DNA of 64,000 bases from Fidelibacterota bacterium (GTDB lineage Bacteria > Fidelibacterota > Marinisomatia > SCGC-AAA003-L08 > JACNLC01). Below, piece by piece: positions 38,778 through 47,003 of the stretch (the first letter of the stretch is position 1; every line of letters starts with the position of its first letter). The notes beneath the pieces were generated by a model. The model had not been told where the DNA came from. It searched no databases and saw only the letters and a list, made by a program, of their open reading frames with translations. The position numbers and the translations under genes were made by a program. Location of the stretch: positions 72,888 to 136,887 of the forward strand of contig JABHXA010000006.1 in the NCBI GenBank assembly GCA_018657495.1, in the 5' to 3' direction.

Positions 38778-38896
38778 ATACCAAAATAATCGATCTGTTT
38801 CATCTCAAAAAAAACACTTATTTATTTTATCAATAATTATAGATTGACCCATTCAAAACATCACAAAAAGAAACAATTTAACAATCTGGATAAAAA

Positions 38897-39589
38897 ATGG
38901 CAAACAAAACCAAATTATGGTATCTTCAGAATTTTAATTTTTTTGAAACAATGAAACCAAGTGACATGATGGATTTAGAAAATAATACCAGCATGAAAGT
39001 AGAAAAGAAAAAAGAAATAATTTATTTTCCTGAAGAAGCCAGTGATACAATATATTTTCTAAAAGAAGGAAAAGTCAAAATATCCAAGATTTTGGATGAT
39101 GGAAGATCCACCGTTATGCAAATTCTTGGACCTGGAGAAATATTTGGTGAGTCCTCCTTGCTTGGGGGTGAGCAGCATGAAAATATTGCTGAGGTCATTG
39201 AGGATGCAATCATTTGCACTATCGATAAGGATATATTTACTGGCATGATGATGAAAAATCCTGGCCTTACATTAAGGATAACTCGCTTTATAGGATGGAG
39301 ACTCCGTCATATTGAAAGCCATGTGGAAGATCTGGTTTTTAAGGATGCTAAGCAGAGAATCGTTTCATTTCTTATAAGGTACATCGAGAATTTTGGTAAA
39401 AAAATGGTCGATGGCTGGATGGTTAGGCCTTTTATCTCGCAACAGGATATTGCTGACCTCACTGCCGTTTCAAGACAAACGGCAAGTCAGACCCTAAACG
39501 AATTAAAAAGTGTTGGATTGATCAATTTCACCAGGCGGTTTTTAAGTGCTTCAAGTCTTGATAAGCTAAGGGAGATTTCAGGAGATTAG
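38897..39589 (+). CDS. Crp/Fnr-family transcriptional regulator
   Basis: The 230-aa protein has an N-terminal cyclic-nucleotide-binding-like beta-roll (IYFPEEASDTIYFLKEGKVKISKILDDGRSTVMQILGPGEIFGESSLLGG), a long dimer helix, and a C-terminal winged helix-turn-helix (ISQQDIADLTAVSRQTASQTLNELKSVGLI). The recognition helix is SRQTASQTLNEL. No N-terminal cysteine cluster of the Fnr type is present, so an Fe-S sensor is unlikely; the effector is unknown. Its position between two operons that each carry the same Crp-geometry inverted repeat makes those operons the likely targets. It is monocistronic, bounded by a terminator upstream. Confidence 0.9.
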   Translation: MANKTKLWYLQNFNFFETMKPSDMMDLENNTSMKVEKKKEIIYFPEEASDTIYFLKEGKVKISKILDDGRSTVMQILGPGEIFGESSLLGGEQHENIAEVIEDAIICTIDKDIFTGMMMKNPGLTLRITRFIGWRLRHIESHVEDLVFKDAKQRIVSFLIRYIENFGKKMVDGWMVRPFISQQDIADLTAVSRQTASQTLNELKSVGLINFTRRFLSASSLDKLREISGD

Positions 39590-39621
39590 ATATCCATAAA
39601 ATTCTGAAATGTTATTAATTG

Positions 39622-39643
39622 AATTGTCAAACGAATGACAATT
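39622..39643. promoter_or_regulatory. Inverted-repeat operator, probable Crp/Fnr-family site (site 2)
   Basis: AATTGTCA and TGACAATT form a perfect 8-bp inverted repeat around 6 bases, ending 32 bases before the thioredoxin-like gene and starting 33 bases after the Crp-family stop. Its core ATTGTC-N8-GACAAT matches site 1 (34694-34713) in spacing and in five of six half-site bases. Confidence 0.65.
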
Positions 39644-39675
39644 TATACCCTCGGTAGACAAATAAGTTATCAGTT

Positions 39676-39948
39676 ATGGAATTCACTAAGAAATCATATT
39701 TGCCTTTGTTTGAATTATTTGTCAGGTCAAAATGCAGCTCTAGTAAAAAGATGATCACAAAGATGAAAGAAAGTGAAAATTTTCACAATAGATTTCAATA
39801 TAAAATAATTGATATTGAGAAAGATCATATGCCTACTTATTATAAAATTCCCGTTATTACACCGGCGTTTTGGGTGGATGGTGTCTTGCTTAAATACGGA
39901 AATTTTGATTTTAACGGTTGGTTGAAGACTTACCTCAAAAATTTATAA
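39676..39948 (+). CDS. Small thioredoxin/glutaredoxin-like protein with single active-site Cys
   Basis: The 90-aa product has a short thioredoxin-like fold: LFELFVRSKCSSSKKMITKMKE, then YKIIDIEKDHMPTYYKIPVITPAFWVDGVLLKYGNFD, where IPVITPAFWVDG is the cis-Pro/strand region seen in glutaredoxins. The active-site position reads C-S-S-S-K, so only one cysteine (C20) is available, which allows mono-thiol chemistry only. It is the first gene of the arsenosugar-type operon, behind operator site 2. The 84-base gap after it holds two small palindromes (39959-39973 and 39981-40010). Confidence 0.65.
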   Translation: MEFTKKSYLPLFELFVRSKCSSSKKMITKMKESENFHNRFQYKIIDIEKDHMPTYYKIPVITPAFWVDGVLLKYGNFDFNGWLKTYLKNL

Positions 39949-40032
39949 TCACAAAAATCTAAAATTATTTTAGCTCATCATAATGTTGATTTTCAATAAT
40001 CACAACATTAATAACAAGGACAAAGTATACAA

Positions 40033-42162
40033 TTGAAAAAAGTAATCGTAATATTATTGGGAATTCTAATCATATTCTCATTTTTCTATTTTGATTTAAA
40101 TCAATATTTAAATTTCAATACACTCAAAGAAAAAAAAGATATCCTCCAATCATTCTATGCAGATAATGTATTTGTCACCATATTATTTTATTTTATTCTA
40201 TACCTAGTTGTTGCTGCCCTTGCATTACCAGGTGCTGCCATAATGACGATGGCAGGAGGGGCGATATTTGGGTTGGTTCAAGGAACTATTATTGTATCAA
40301 TTGCCAGTACATCAGGTGCTGCATTAGCCTTTGTTGTTACCAGATATCTTGTAAAAGATGTCGTCCAGAAGAGGTATGGTGAAAAATTGAAGGATATCAA
40401 TAATGGCCTTGAAAAAGAAGGATTATTTTATTTATTCACTTTAAGGCTAATTCCGGTGGTGCCATTCTTCCTTATTAATCTTGGATTCAGCCTGACACCA
40501 ATGCGTCTATTCTCATTTTTCTGGGTGAGCCAAATCGGTATGATACCAGGGACCATTTTATATGTGAATGCCGGCACACAGTTAAGCCAGATTGAATCAC
40601 CGGCAGGCATACTATCACCCAATATAATTCTCTCATTTGTAATCCTCGGCTTATTTCCCCTTGTAATGAAAAAAATAGTTTCAGTTTGGAAAAATAATAA
40701 ATTATATAAGGCGTATAATAAACCGAAAAGATTTGACTATAATGTGGCTGTCATCGGTGCTGGATCGGGAGGGTTGGTCTCCTCTTATATTGCTGCCGCC
40801 GTAAAAGCAAAAACGCTATTGATAGAAAAACATAAAATGGGTGGAGATTGCCTCAATACCGGCTGTGTCCCAAGCAAAGCATTTATTAAATCCGCCAAGG
40901 TACTTCACCAGATAAAACGGGCTGAAGAATGGGGTTTTAATAGCGCTAATGTTAATTTTGATTTCAAGAATATCATGGAAAGAGTTCAGAATGTAATTAA
41001 AAAAGTTGAACCTCATGATTCTGTTGAGAGATACACAAATTTGGGAGTTGATATTAAACTGGGAAATGCTATGATAACCAGCCCCTATGAAATCCAGGTA
41101 GGAGACGAATCCGTCACGGCGAAAAATATCATTATCGCTACCGGTGCATCACCTTTAGTTCCGCCAATTCCCGGTATAGACCTTGTAAACCCATTCACCA
41201 GTGATACTATTTGGAATCTCCGGGAATTACCAAAGCGACTGGTCGTTGTTGGGGGTGGACCTATTGGAAGTGAACTCGCACAATCCTTTTCAAGATTTGG
41301 CAGCAAAGTCACCATAATTGAGGCTTATCCATGCATACTGTCCCGTGAAGATGATGATGTAAGCAATTTTATGTGTGATATATTTGAAAAAGAAGGTGTG
41401 GATATACTAAAAGGTCATCGGGTTGTTGAGTTCAAAATGACAGATGGTGTAAAAACTGTCGTTTGTAAATCCGGCGATAATATTAAGAATATTGAAGCGG
41501 ATGAAATTTTGCTGGCATTGGGAAGAAAAGCCAATGTTAAAGGTTTTGGGCTCGAAAAACTTGATGTAAAGATTACCGGAAAAGGAACGATTGAAGTAGA
41601 TGATTTCTTACGGACAAATTATCAAAATATTTATGCTGTTGGTGATGTTGCAGGGCCATATCAATTCACTCATTTTGCATCTCATCAAGCCTGGTATGCA
41701 AGTGTAAACTCGCTCTTCAGTCCATTTAAGAAATTCAAAGCAGATTACCGTGTCATACCAAGAACTACTTTTACCGATCCAGAAGTTGCCAGGGTTGGAC
41801 TCAACGAAAAAGAAGCACTTGAAAAGAAAATTGAATATGAGGTTGTCAATTACGATATCTCTGAACTTGACCGTGCAATTGCCGAGGATGAAGACCGAGG
41901 ATTTATAAAAGTGCTCGTTTCTCCAGGTAAAGATACTGTCCTTGGAGCAACAATTGTCGGCCATCATGCCGGTGAGCTCATCACTGAATTTGTCACAGCA
42001 ATGAAACATAATTTTGGTTTGAATAAAATATTGGGGACAATACATGCGTACCCGACTTTCAGTGAAGCCAACAAATCCCTCGCTGGTAATTGGAAAAAAA
42101 GCCACGCACCTGAGGGTGCATTGAAGTGGTTGAAAAGATACCATGCATGGCGAAGAAATTAA
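40033..42162 (+). CDS. TVP38/TMEM64 membrane domain fused to mercuric-reductase-like flavoprotein
   Basis: This 709-aa fusion begins at TTG (40033; AAGGA lies 12 bases upstream). Residues 1-215 are a TVP38/TMEM64 (DedA-like) membrane domain with about five or six helices, including LALPGAAIMTMAGGAIFG and LFTLRLIPVVPFFLINLGF. From residue 235 on it is a class I pyridine nucleotide-disulfide oxidoreductase: FAD motif VIGAGSGGLVSSY, redox pair C273 and C278 (GGDCLNTGCVPSK), NAD(P)H motif VVGGGPIGSELAQSF, and the partner-subunit base in HAYPTFSEANK. No HMA domain or C-terminal vicinal cysteines of true MerA exist. In this operon it may reduce an arsenic- or selenium-linked disulfide at the membrane. 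Confidence 0.85.
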   Translation: MKKVIVILLGILIIFSFFYFDLNQYLNFNTLKEKKDILQSFYADNVFVTILFYFILYLVVAALALPGAAIMTMAGGAIFGLVQGTIIVSIASTSGAALAFVVTRYLVKDVVQKRYGEKLKDINNGLEKEGLFYLFTLRLIPVVPFFLINLGFSLTPMRLFSFFWVSQIGMIPGTILYVNAGTQLSQIESPAGILSPNIILSFVILGLFPLVMKKIVSVWKNNKLYKAYNKPKRFDYNVAVIGAGSGGLVSSYIAAAVKAKTLLIEKHKMGGDCLNTGCVPSKAFIKSAKVLHQIKRAEEWGFNSANVNFDFKNIMERVQNVIKKVEPHDSVERYTNLGVDIKLGNAMITSPYEIQVGDESVTAKNIIIATGASPLVPPIPGIDLVNPFTSDTIWNLRELPKRLVVVGGGPIGSELAQSFSRFGSKVTIIEAYPCILSREDDDVSNFMCDIFEKEGVDILKGHRVVEFKMTDGVKTVVCKSGDNIKNIEADEILLALGRKANVKGFGLEKLDVKITGKGTIEVDDFLRTNYQNIYAVGDVAGPYQFTHFASHQAWYASVNSLFSPFKKFKADYRVIPRTTFTDPEVARVGLNEKEALEKKIEYEVVNYDISELDRAIAEDEDRGFIKVLVSPGKDTVLGATIVGHHAGELITEFVTAMKHNFGLNKILGTIHAYPTFSEANKSLAGNWKKSHAPEGALKWLKRYHAWRRN

Positions 42163-42186
42163 TTAAACATTTAGGAGATTTAGTTT

Positions 42187-43203
42187 TTGAATAATACAAA
42201 TGATTTTGGGGCAATATTAGATAAACATCAACTTCAGTTTGATCGTAATAATCCCACCACCCTTCAGGTGAATCTTGGCAAATTATGCAACCAGGCATGT
42301 CTCCATTGTCATGTTGATGCAGGTCCAAACAGAACTGAAATTATGACGAAAGAGACGATTGACAGATTGTTACTGCTCATTGAATCATCAGATGAAATCC
42401 AAACAATCGATGTTACTGGAGGTGCCCCGGAATTAAACCCTCATTTTAAATATTTTGTCCATGAATTTAGAAAAGCAAATAAGAATATTATCGACCGCTG
42501 CAACCTTACAGTACTTTTGGAGCCGGAACAGGAAGATACTGCTTTGTTCCTGAAAGAGCATAATGTACAGATAATTTGTTCGCTTCCCTGTTACCTGGAA
42601 AATAATGTTGACCGGCAAAGAGGTAAGGGTGTGTTCTCAAAAAGTGTTGAGGCTTTAAAGCTATTAAATGATCTTGGATACGGAAAACCAAACAGCGGTC
42701 TTGTCTTGAATATCGTGTATAATCCAATAGGAGCATCACTTCCCCCAGATCAAATGACATTGGAAATGCAATATAAAAGTATCCTATTAGAAGACTATGA
42801 TATTGTATTTAATAATCTATTAACCATGACAAACATACCAATTAAAAGATTTAAACGAATGTTGATAAATGATGATAATTATAATAAATATATGACTATC
42901 TTAAAGGATAACTTTAATCCAATGGCTGCCAGAAATGTTATGTGTAGGGACTTGATATCAATTGGATGGGAAGGCAGTGTTTACGATTGTGATTTTAATC
43001 AGATGCTGGAAATCCCTATTGGCAATCAGGTAACTACAATTTGGGACATAGATAATTTTGCTGAACTTATGATCAAATCCATCGCTGTAAATAATCATTG
43101 TTTTGGTTGTACAGCTGGAGCAGGAAGTTCATGTGGCGGTGCCTTGGATTCCGGATCAGAGAAAAGTGACTCGAAAATTCAACCGGTTGCGATAATAAAC
43201 TAA
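42187..43203 (+). CDS. arsS: Arsenosugar biosynthesis radical SAM protein ArsS-like
   Basis: The 338-aa protein carries the radical SAM cluster motif C34-x3-C38-x2-C41 (KLCNQACLHCHVDAGPNRTE) and the family C-terminal domain (CRDLISIGWEGSVYDCDFNQML) ending in HCFGCTAGAGSSCGGALDS. ArsS transfers 5'-deoxyadenosyl to dimethylated arsenic in arsenosugar synthesis. In many homologues (the radical SAM/SeCys type) the Cys of GSSC is selenocysteine; here it is a Cys codon. The TTG start at 42187 has AGGAG nine bases upstream. It is preceded by the flavoprotein fusion and followed by an ArsM-like gene. Confidence 0.88.
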   Translation: MNNTNDFGAILDKHQLQFDRNNPTTLQVNLGKLCNQACLHCHVDAGPNRTEIMTKETIDRLLLLIESSDEIQTIDVTGGAPELNPHFKYFVHEFRKANKNIIDRCNLTVLLEPEQEDTALFLKEHNVQIICSLPCYLENNVDRQRGKGVFSKSVEALKLLNDLGYGKPNSGLVLNIVYNPIGASLPPDQMTLEMQYKSILLEDYDIVFNNLLTMTNIPIKRFKRMLINDDNYNKYMTILKDNFNPMAARNVMCRDLISIGWEGSVYDCDFNQMLEIPIGNQVTTIWDIDNFAELMIKSIAVNNHCFGCTAGAGSSCGGALDSGSEKSDSKIQPVAIIN

Positions 43204-43218
43204 ATTATAGGAAGATAA

Positions 43219-44271
43219 ATGGACAATCAATCGAATGTAATTGAAAATATAAAAACGTATTATGGAAAAACATTACAAAATAAAAATGACCTGAAAACCA
43301 GTGCATGCTGTACCGATCAAAAAATACCTGACCATTTGAAGGGATTAATGGGCAATATACACGATGATATAGTTTCAAAATTTTACGGCTGTGGATCTCC
43401 CATACCTCCACTGTTAACAGGTGCAACCGTACTGGACCTGGGATGCGGTACCGGTTTGGATTGTTATCTTGCCTCACAACTTGTAGGAGAAAATGGTCGG
43501 GTAATCGGTGTGGATATGACAAAAGAACAAATTTCCATTGCCCAGAATTATGAGGAATATCAAAAAGTAAAATTTGGATATAAAAAGAAAAACACTGAAT
43601 TTCATCTCGGTTATATTGAAGATTTAGATTCGATCGGAGTCGCAGATGATTCTGTTGATGTCGTCATTTCAAACTGCGTCATTAATCTGACTTCTGATAA
43701 AAGGAAAGTGTTTTCTGAGATATTCAGAGTCTTAAAACCTGGTGGAGAATTATACTTTTCAGATGTATTTTGTGATCGACGTATCCCCAAAGAATTAATG
43801 GATGATCCACTCCTGCTGGGAGAATGCTTATCTGGTGCTATGTATATCGAAGATTTTAGACGAATGTTAAAAGATTTGAATATAAATGATTATCGAGTTG
43901 TAACCGAATCACCCTTTGAAGTTAATGATGCTGATATTAGAAATAAGCTGGGTATGGTAAAGTTTAATTCAATGACCCTTAGAACTTTTAAATGTGATTT
44001 TGAAGATATATGTGAAAATTATGGACATGTGGCCTATTATCAGGGTGGTATCCATGAATACCCCAACAATTTTATTCTTGATGACCATCACCAATTCGAG
44101 AAAGGATTTCCTATCCCTGTCTGCGGTAACACATCAAAAATGATTGGCGAATCCCGTTTTAGGGAGCATTTTCTTTTGGTGGGAGATTTTTCATCTCATT
44201 ATGGTGAGTTTTCATGTGATTTAATATCAAATGGAAAATATGATAATCCCTCCTCAGGATCCTGCTGCTGA
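43219..44271 (+). CDS. arsM: Arsenite methyltransferase-like SAM-dependent enzyme (ArsM-like)
   Basis: The 350-aa enzyme has the SAM motif VLDLGCGTGLDCYLASQL and the ArsM-type stretch FHLGYIEDLDSIGVADDSVDVVISNCVINLTSDK. Cysteines at the arsenic-binding positions are retained: C30/C31 near the N-terminus, C153 (SNCVIN) and C203 (GECLSGAM). ArsM methylates As(III) stepwise from S-adenosylmethionine. The C-terminal 100 residues are family-specific and the protein ends GSCC. With ArsS and two transferases alongside, the methylated product is probably routed to an arsenosugar-like compound. A selenium substrate cannot be excluded. GG-rich ribosome signal (GGAAG) precedes the ATG. Confidence 0.85.
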   Translation: MDNQSNVIENIKTYYGKTLQNKNDLKTSACCTDQKIPDHLKGLMGNIHDDIVSKFYGCGSPIPPLLTGATVLDLGCGTGLDCYLASQLVGENGRVIGVDMTKEQISIAQNYEEYQKVKFGYKKKNTEFHLGYIEDLDSIGVADDSVDVVISNCVINLTSDKRKVFSEIFRVLKPGGELYFSDVFCDRRIPKELMDDPLLLGECLSGAMYIEDFRRMLKDLNINDYRVVTESPFEVNDADIRNKLGMVKFNSMTLRTFKCDFEDICENYGHVAYYQGGIHEYPNNFILDDHHQFEKGFPIPVCGNTSKMIGESRFREHFLLVGDFSSHYGEFSCDLISNGKYDNPSSGSCC

Positions 44272-44320
44272 AAATTATCAATGGGGTGATTAAAAACATA
44301 TCTCCAAAAGAATAGAATAA

Positions 44321-45121
44321 ATGATCCGTCCGTTATCAGACCTAGCTGTAATTGTTCCAATTGGATATGGAGAATCACATTTGACAGGGTTAATATACCA
44401 ACTTAAAGAACTTCCTGTTGAAAGTGTCTTAATATTGGTATTTTCCAGAAAGAATCAATCTTCACCTGAGCCGGAGGAACGGATGTTTGACGGTTTGGCA
44501 AATGAAATACTCCATCACGATATTTCACGGTTCGAATTAGATAGTGATAAAATTATCCCTGCTCTAGATATTCTGGATGATCGTCGGGTAATAATTATTG
44601 AAAGTCCACCCGGCAGAGCGGCAGCAATGAATATTGGGAGCAAATATACGGATAAATCCTTTCTTTGGTTTTTACATGCCGACAGCCGGTTTACTCCTGA
44701 TACGGTTCTCCTTTTAGAACAGTCCTTGAATAATGACCCGGAAAAAATGTGGTTTTTTAGACTTACCTTTATGGATGGGCGCGGTAGCCGGTTGGTGCAG
44801 ATTAATCAGCATGTAGCAAGAATCCGTTCGGAATCATGGGGGATACCATTTGGCGATCAGGGCTTTTGTCTAAAGAGGGAATTGTTTTTCAAAGCCGGTC
44901 GATTTCCTGAAAATATAAAAATGGGTGAGGATCATATTTTTTTATGGAAGGTGAAACATGCTGGAATTCCTGTAAAATGTACCGGTGCTGAGTTACTAAC
45001 AAGCGCCAGGAAATATCATATACATGGTTGGTTAAATATCACATTGAAATATCAGTATATTTGGATAAAACAGGCAATACCCCAATATATATCCTTATTA
45101 AGAAAAAGATTTACATCATGA
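44321..45121 (+). CDS. Glycosyltransferase family 2-like, rSAM/selenodomain-associated transferase 2 type
   Basis: The 266-aa protein has a GT-A-like nucleotide-sugar fold in the TIGR04283-type arrangement: IIIESPPGRAAAMNIGSKYTDKSFLWFLHADSRF (with the DxD-like HAD), WGIPFGDQGFCLKRELFFKAGRFPE and MGEDHIFLWKVKHAG. This family typically sits next to the ArsS radical SAM gene, and its role is thought to be in making the sugar part of arsenosugar-like products. It is slightly divergent at the N-terminus. It overlaps the next gene by 4 bases (ATGA). Confidence 0.8.
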   Translation: MIRPLSDLAVIVPIGYGESHLTGLIYQLKELPVESVLILVFSRKNQSSPEPEERMFDGLANEILHHDISRFELDSDKIIPALDILDDRRVIIIESPPGRAAAMNIGSKYTDKSFLWFLHADSRFTPDTVLLLEQSLNNDPEKMWFFRLTFMDGRGSRLVQINQHVARIRSESWGIPFGDQGFCLKRELFFKAGRFPENIKMGEDHIFLWKVKHAGIPVKCTGAELLTSARKYHIHGWLNITLKYQYIWIKQAIPQYISLLRKRFTS

Positions 45122-45798
45122 AAGGCGCCCTCGTAGTATTTGTGAAAACACCTGGTTTATCACCAGTCAAAACCAGACTTGCAAAGGGGATCGGTAGTGA
45201 GAATGCCAAAACCTTTTTTGTCAAAAGTGTCAAAGCTGTCGAAAGCATAGCCCACCGGATTCTTAAAAATAATGACGTAGATTGCCATCCGCACTGGGCT
45301 GTTGCTGAAAATGATGGATTATCACATGAACTCTGGAAAAATTTCCCACAGGTATTTACTGGATATGGTGATTTGGGCCAACGATTATATCAGGTGTATT
45401 CCTCATTGAATAAATCATTTGATTATACGATATTTCTTGGCATGGATTCTCCGCAGATTACAGAAAATTTGATCTTAAAAACAATTTCAATTTTAGAATC
45501 CTATCCTCCAAAATTTGTAATTGGCCCGGCAAAAGATGGTGGATATTATCTTTTTGGCGGTAGTCAGGAAATACCAGAATTCGTATTCAACAATGTTACC
45601 TATAGCTCTAATCGTACATTATTTGAATTTACAGAAAATCTAAAACGTCTTGGTGAAATAGAGATACTGACTGAACTCTCAGATGTAGATACGAAAGATG
45701 AACTCATGAGTGTATATTCAGAATTTAATGACCCACTTACCAAATCACAAAATATCTTAAAAGAATGGATGCATAAAATTATTTTTACTCAACAATAA
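45118..45798 (+). CDS. TIGR04282-type arsenosugar biosynthesis glycosyltransferase (rSAM/selenodomain-associated transferase 1)
   Basis: The start is placed at the ATG that overlaps the preceding stop; in-frame codons further upstream belong to the preceding gene's coding region. This gives 226 aa. The protein shows the CofC-like nucleotidyl/glycosyl fold: ALVVFVKTPGLSPVKTRLAKGIG, GQRLYQVYSSL, TIFLGMDSPQITENLI, FVIGPAKDGGYYLFGG. These signatures (VFVKxPxxGxVKTRLA, GxDxP, GPAxDGGYxL) define the transferase 1 family of rSAM/selenodomain clusters. It probably activates or transfers the sugar. An 88-base spacer follows. Confidence 0.85.
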   Translation: MKGALVVFVKTPGLSPVKTRLAKGIGSENAKTFFVKSVKAVESIAHRILKNNDVDCHPHWAVAENDGLSHELWKNFPQVFTGYGDLGQRLYQVYSSLNKSFDYTIFLGMDSPQITENLILKTISILESYPPKFVIGPAKDGGYYLFGGSQEIPEFVFNNVTYSSNRTLFEFTENLKRLGEIEILTELSDVDTKDELMSVYSEFNDPLTKSQNILKEWMHKIIFTQQ

Positions 45799-45886
45799 CA
45801 GGCTGTTGAAAAGCTTAAATATAGAAATTGAAAATAAAAAATATTTAATATTTACAAAAATAAAGGTTAGGATTTAGAAAATTATA

Positions 45887-47002
45887 ATGGAAAATCATTG
45901 TCATACAATTATCATTGGCGGCGGAATTGGTGGATCTGCAGCTGCTTTAAGAGCTGCCCAAAATGGAATGTCGGCTTTTTGGTTTACAGGAAGCAAACAC
46001 ACTCGGAAACGATCACGGTCCCAATGGGTAATGAATTTGGATAATATGGTAGGTTTCCACGAAGATGTAATCAAAAATCAAGTGCTGAAGACATTAAAGA
46101 AAGGAAAAGAAGAATCTGCCGCTGATCTCATCAGTCAGACTCATTATCATATCAATAATAGATTAATTATCCAGAATACTATCGATCGAATTTCTGAATA
46201 TTATCCCAATATTACTATAATCCACGAAGAGGTATTATCTCTAAAAAAAATAGAAAGAAAATTTGAAATTGAATCAGAGAATTCAAATATTTCAGCAGAG
46301 TCAATCATACTCGCTACAGGTGTAATGGATAAACAACCCGTATTTACTAAGTTAAATAAGAAAGGTATGAAAGAGACCTCACCAAAATGGATATATCCAT
46401 TTGCCAACAGGGAACATGTATTATACTGTATCCGTTGCGAAGGACATTTAACTAAGGATCATCACATTGCGATTATTGGATATGATAATACTTGTGCTGA
46501 AATATCAATGATGATTCATGAGAGATATGGTAATGATGTGACTATCCTTACAAACGGGGTTGAGACTGAAATTTCCGATGAACGTTTTAAACTTCTAAAG
46601 CATTATGGTATTCGGATTAATAATAAGAAAATTATCGATACAGTCAGCGATGGTGTGAGAGAGCTAAAAGGATTCGAATTGGATGACAATACAATTGTAC
46701 ATGTGAGGTTTGCCCTCGTGTCATTGGGTCTACATAGAGTATATAATGATATTGCTATCATGGCAGGTGCAGAATTACTTGATGACGATCAACCGCAGCA
46801 TAAGAAACATATCCGTGTCAGTAACAAAGGGGAAACCACTGTAAAAAACCTCTTTGTCGTCGGCGATGCTGCCAAACGGGTTGATGAACCCATTATGAAA
46901 CAGGTTTATACAGCTCAGGAATATGCCGTTAGAGCCGTTGATACTATCGACAGCAGAAGAAGAAAAAAATCAAGACTGGAAATATTAAATAATACAAATT
47001 AG
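45887..47002 (+). CDS. Thioredoxin-reductase-like FAD/NAD(P) oxidoreductase
   Basis: The 371-aa flavoprotein has the FAD motif IIIGGGIGGSAAALRA, the NAD(P) region HIAIIGYDNTCAEISMMI, and the closing FAD motif NLFVVGDAAKRVDEPIMKQVYTAQEYAVRAV. The redox pair is C181-I-R-C184 followed by E-G-H, equal to the CATCDG site of thioredoxin reductase. The NAD(P) motif is degenerate (GYDNTC instead of GGGxxA). It is likely to reduce a thioredoxin-type partner, such as the small single-Cys protein or the selenoprotein's disulfide, but that is inference from position in the operon. One base separates it from the DUF3047 gene. Confidence 0.78.
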   Translation: MENHCHTIIIGGGIGGSAAALRAAQNGMSAFWFTGSKHTRKRSRSQWVMNLDNMVGFHEDVIKNQVLKTLKKGKEESAADLISQTHYHINNRLIIQNTIDRISEYYPNITIIHEEVLSLKKIERKFEIESENSNISAESIILATGVMDKQPVFTKLNKKGMKETSPKWIYPFANREHVLYCIRCEGHLTKDHHIAIIGYDNTCAEISMMIHERYGNDVTILTNGVETEISDERFKLLKHYGIRINNKKIIDTVSDGVRELKGFELDDNTIVHVRFALVSLGLHRVYNDIAIMAGAELLDDDQPQHKKHIRVSNKGETTVKNLFVVGDAAKRVDEPIMKQVYTAQEYAVRAVDTIDSRRRKKSRLEILNNTN

Positions 47003-47003
47003 G

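Noticed and set aside
38821..38896. Fnr-box before the Crp-family gene (TTGA...TCAA near 38845)
   Set aside because: The half-sites are separated by 5 bases, not matching either the Fnr spacing or the local AYTGTC-N8-GACART motif.
40033..42162. True mercuric reductase (merA)
   Set aside because: No N-terminal HMA domain and no C-terminal vicinal cysteines; the neighbours are arsenosugar genes, not mer genes.
45028..45117. Longer N-terminus for the TIGR04282-type transferase
   Set aside because: It overlaps the end of the preceding glycosyltransferase; the family N-terminus (KGALVVFVKTPG) begins at the ATG at 45118.
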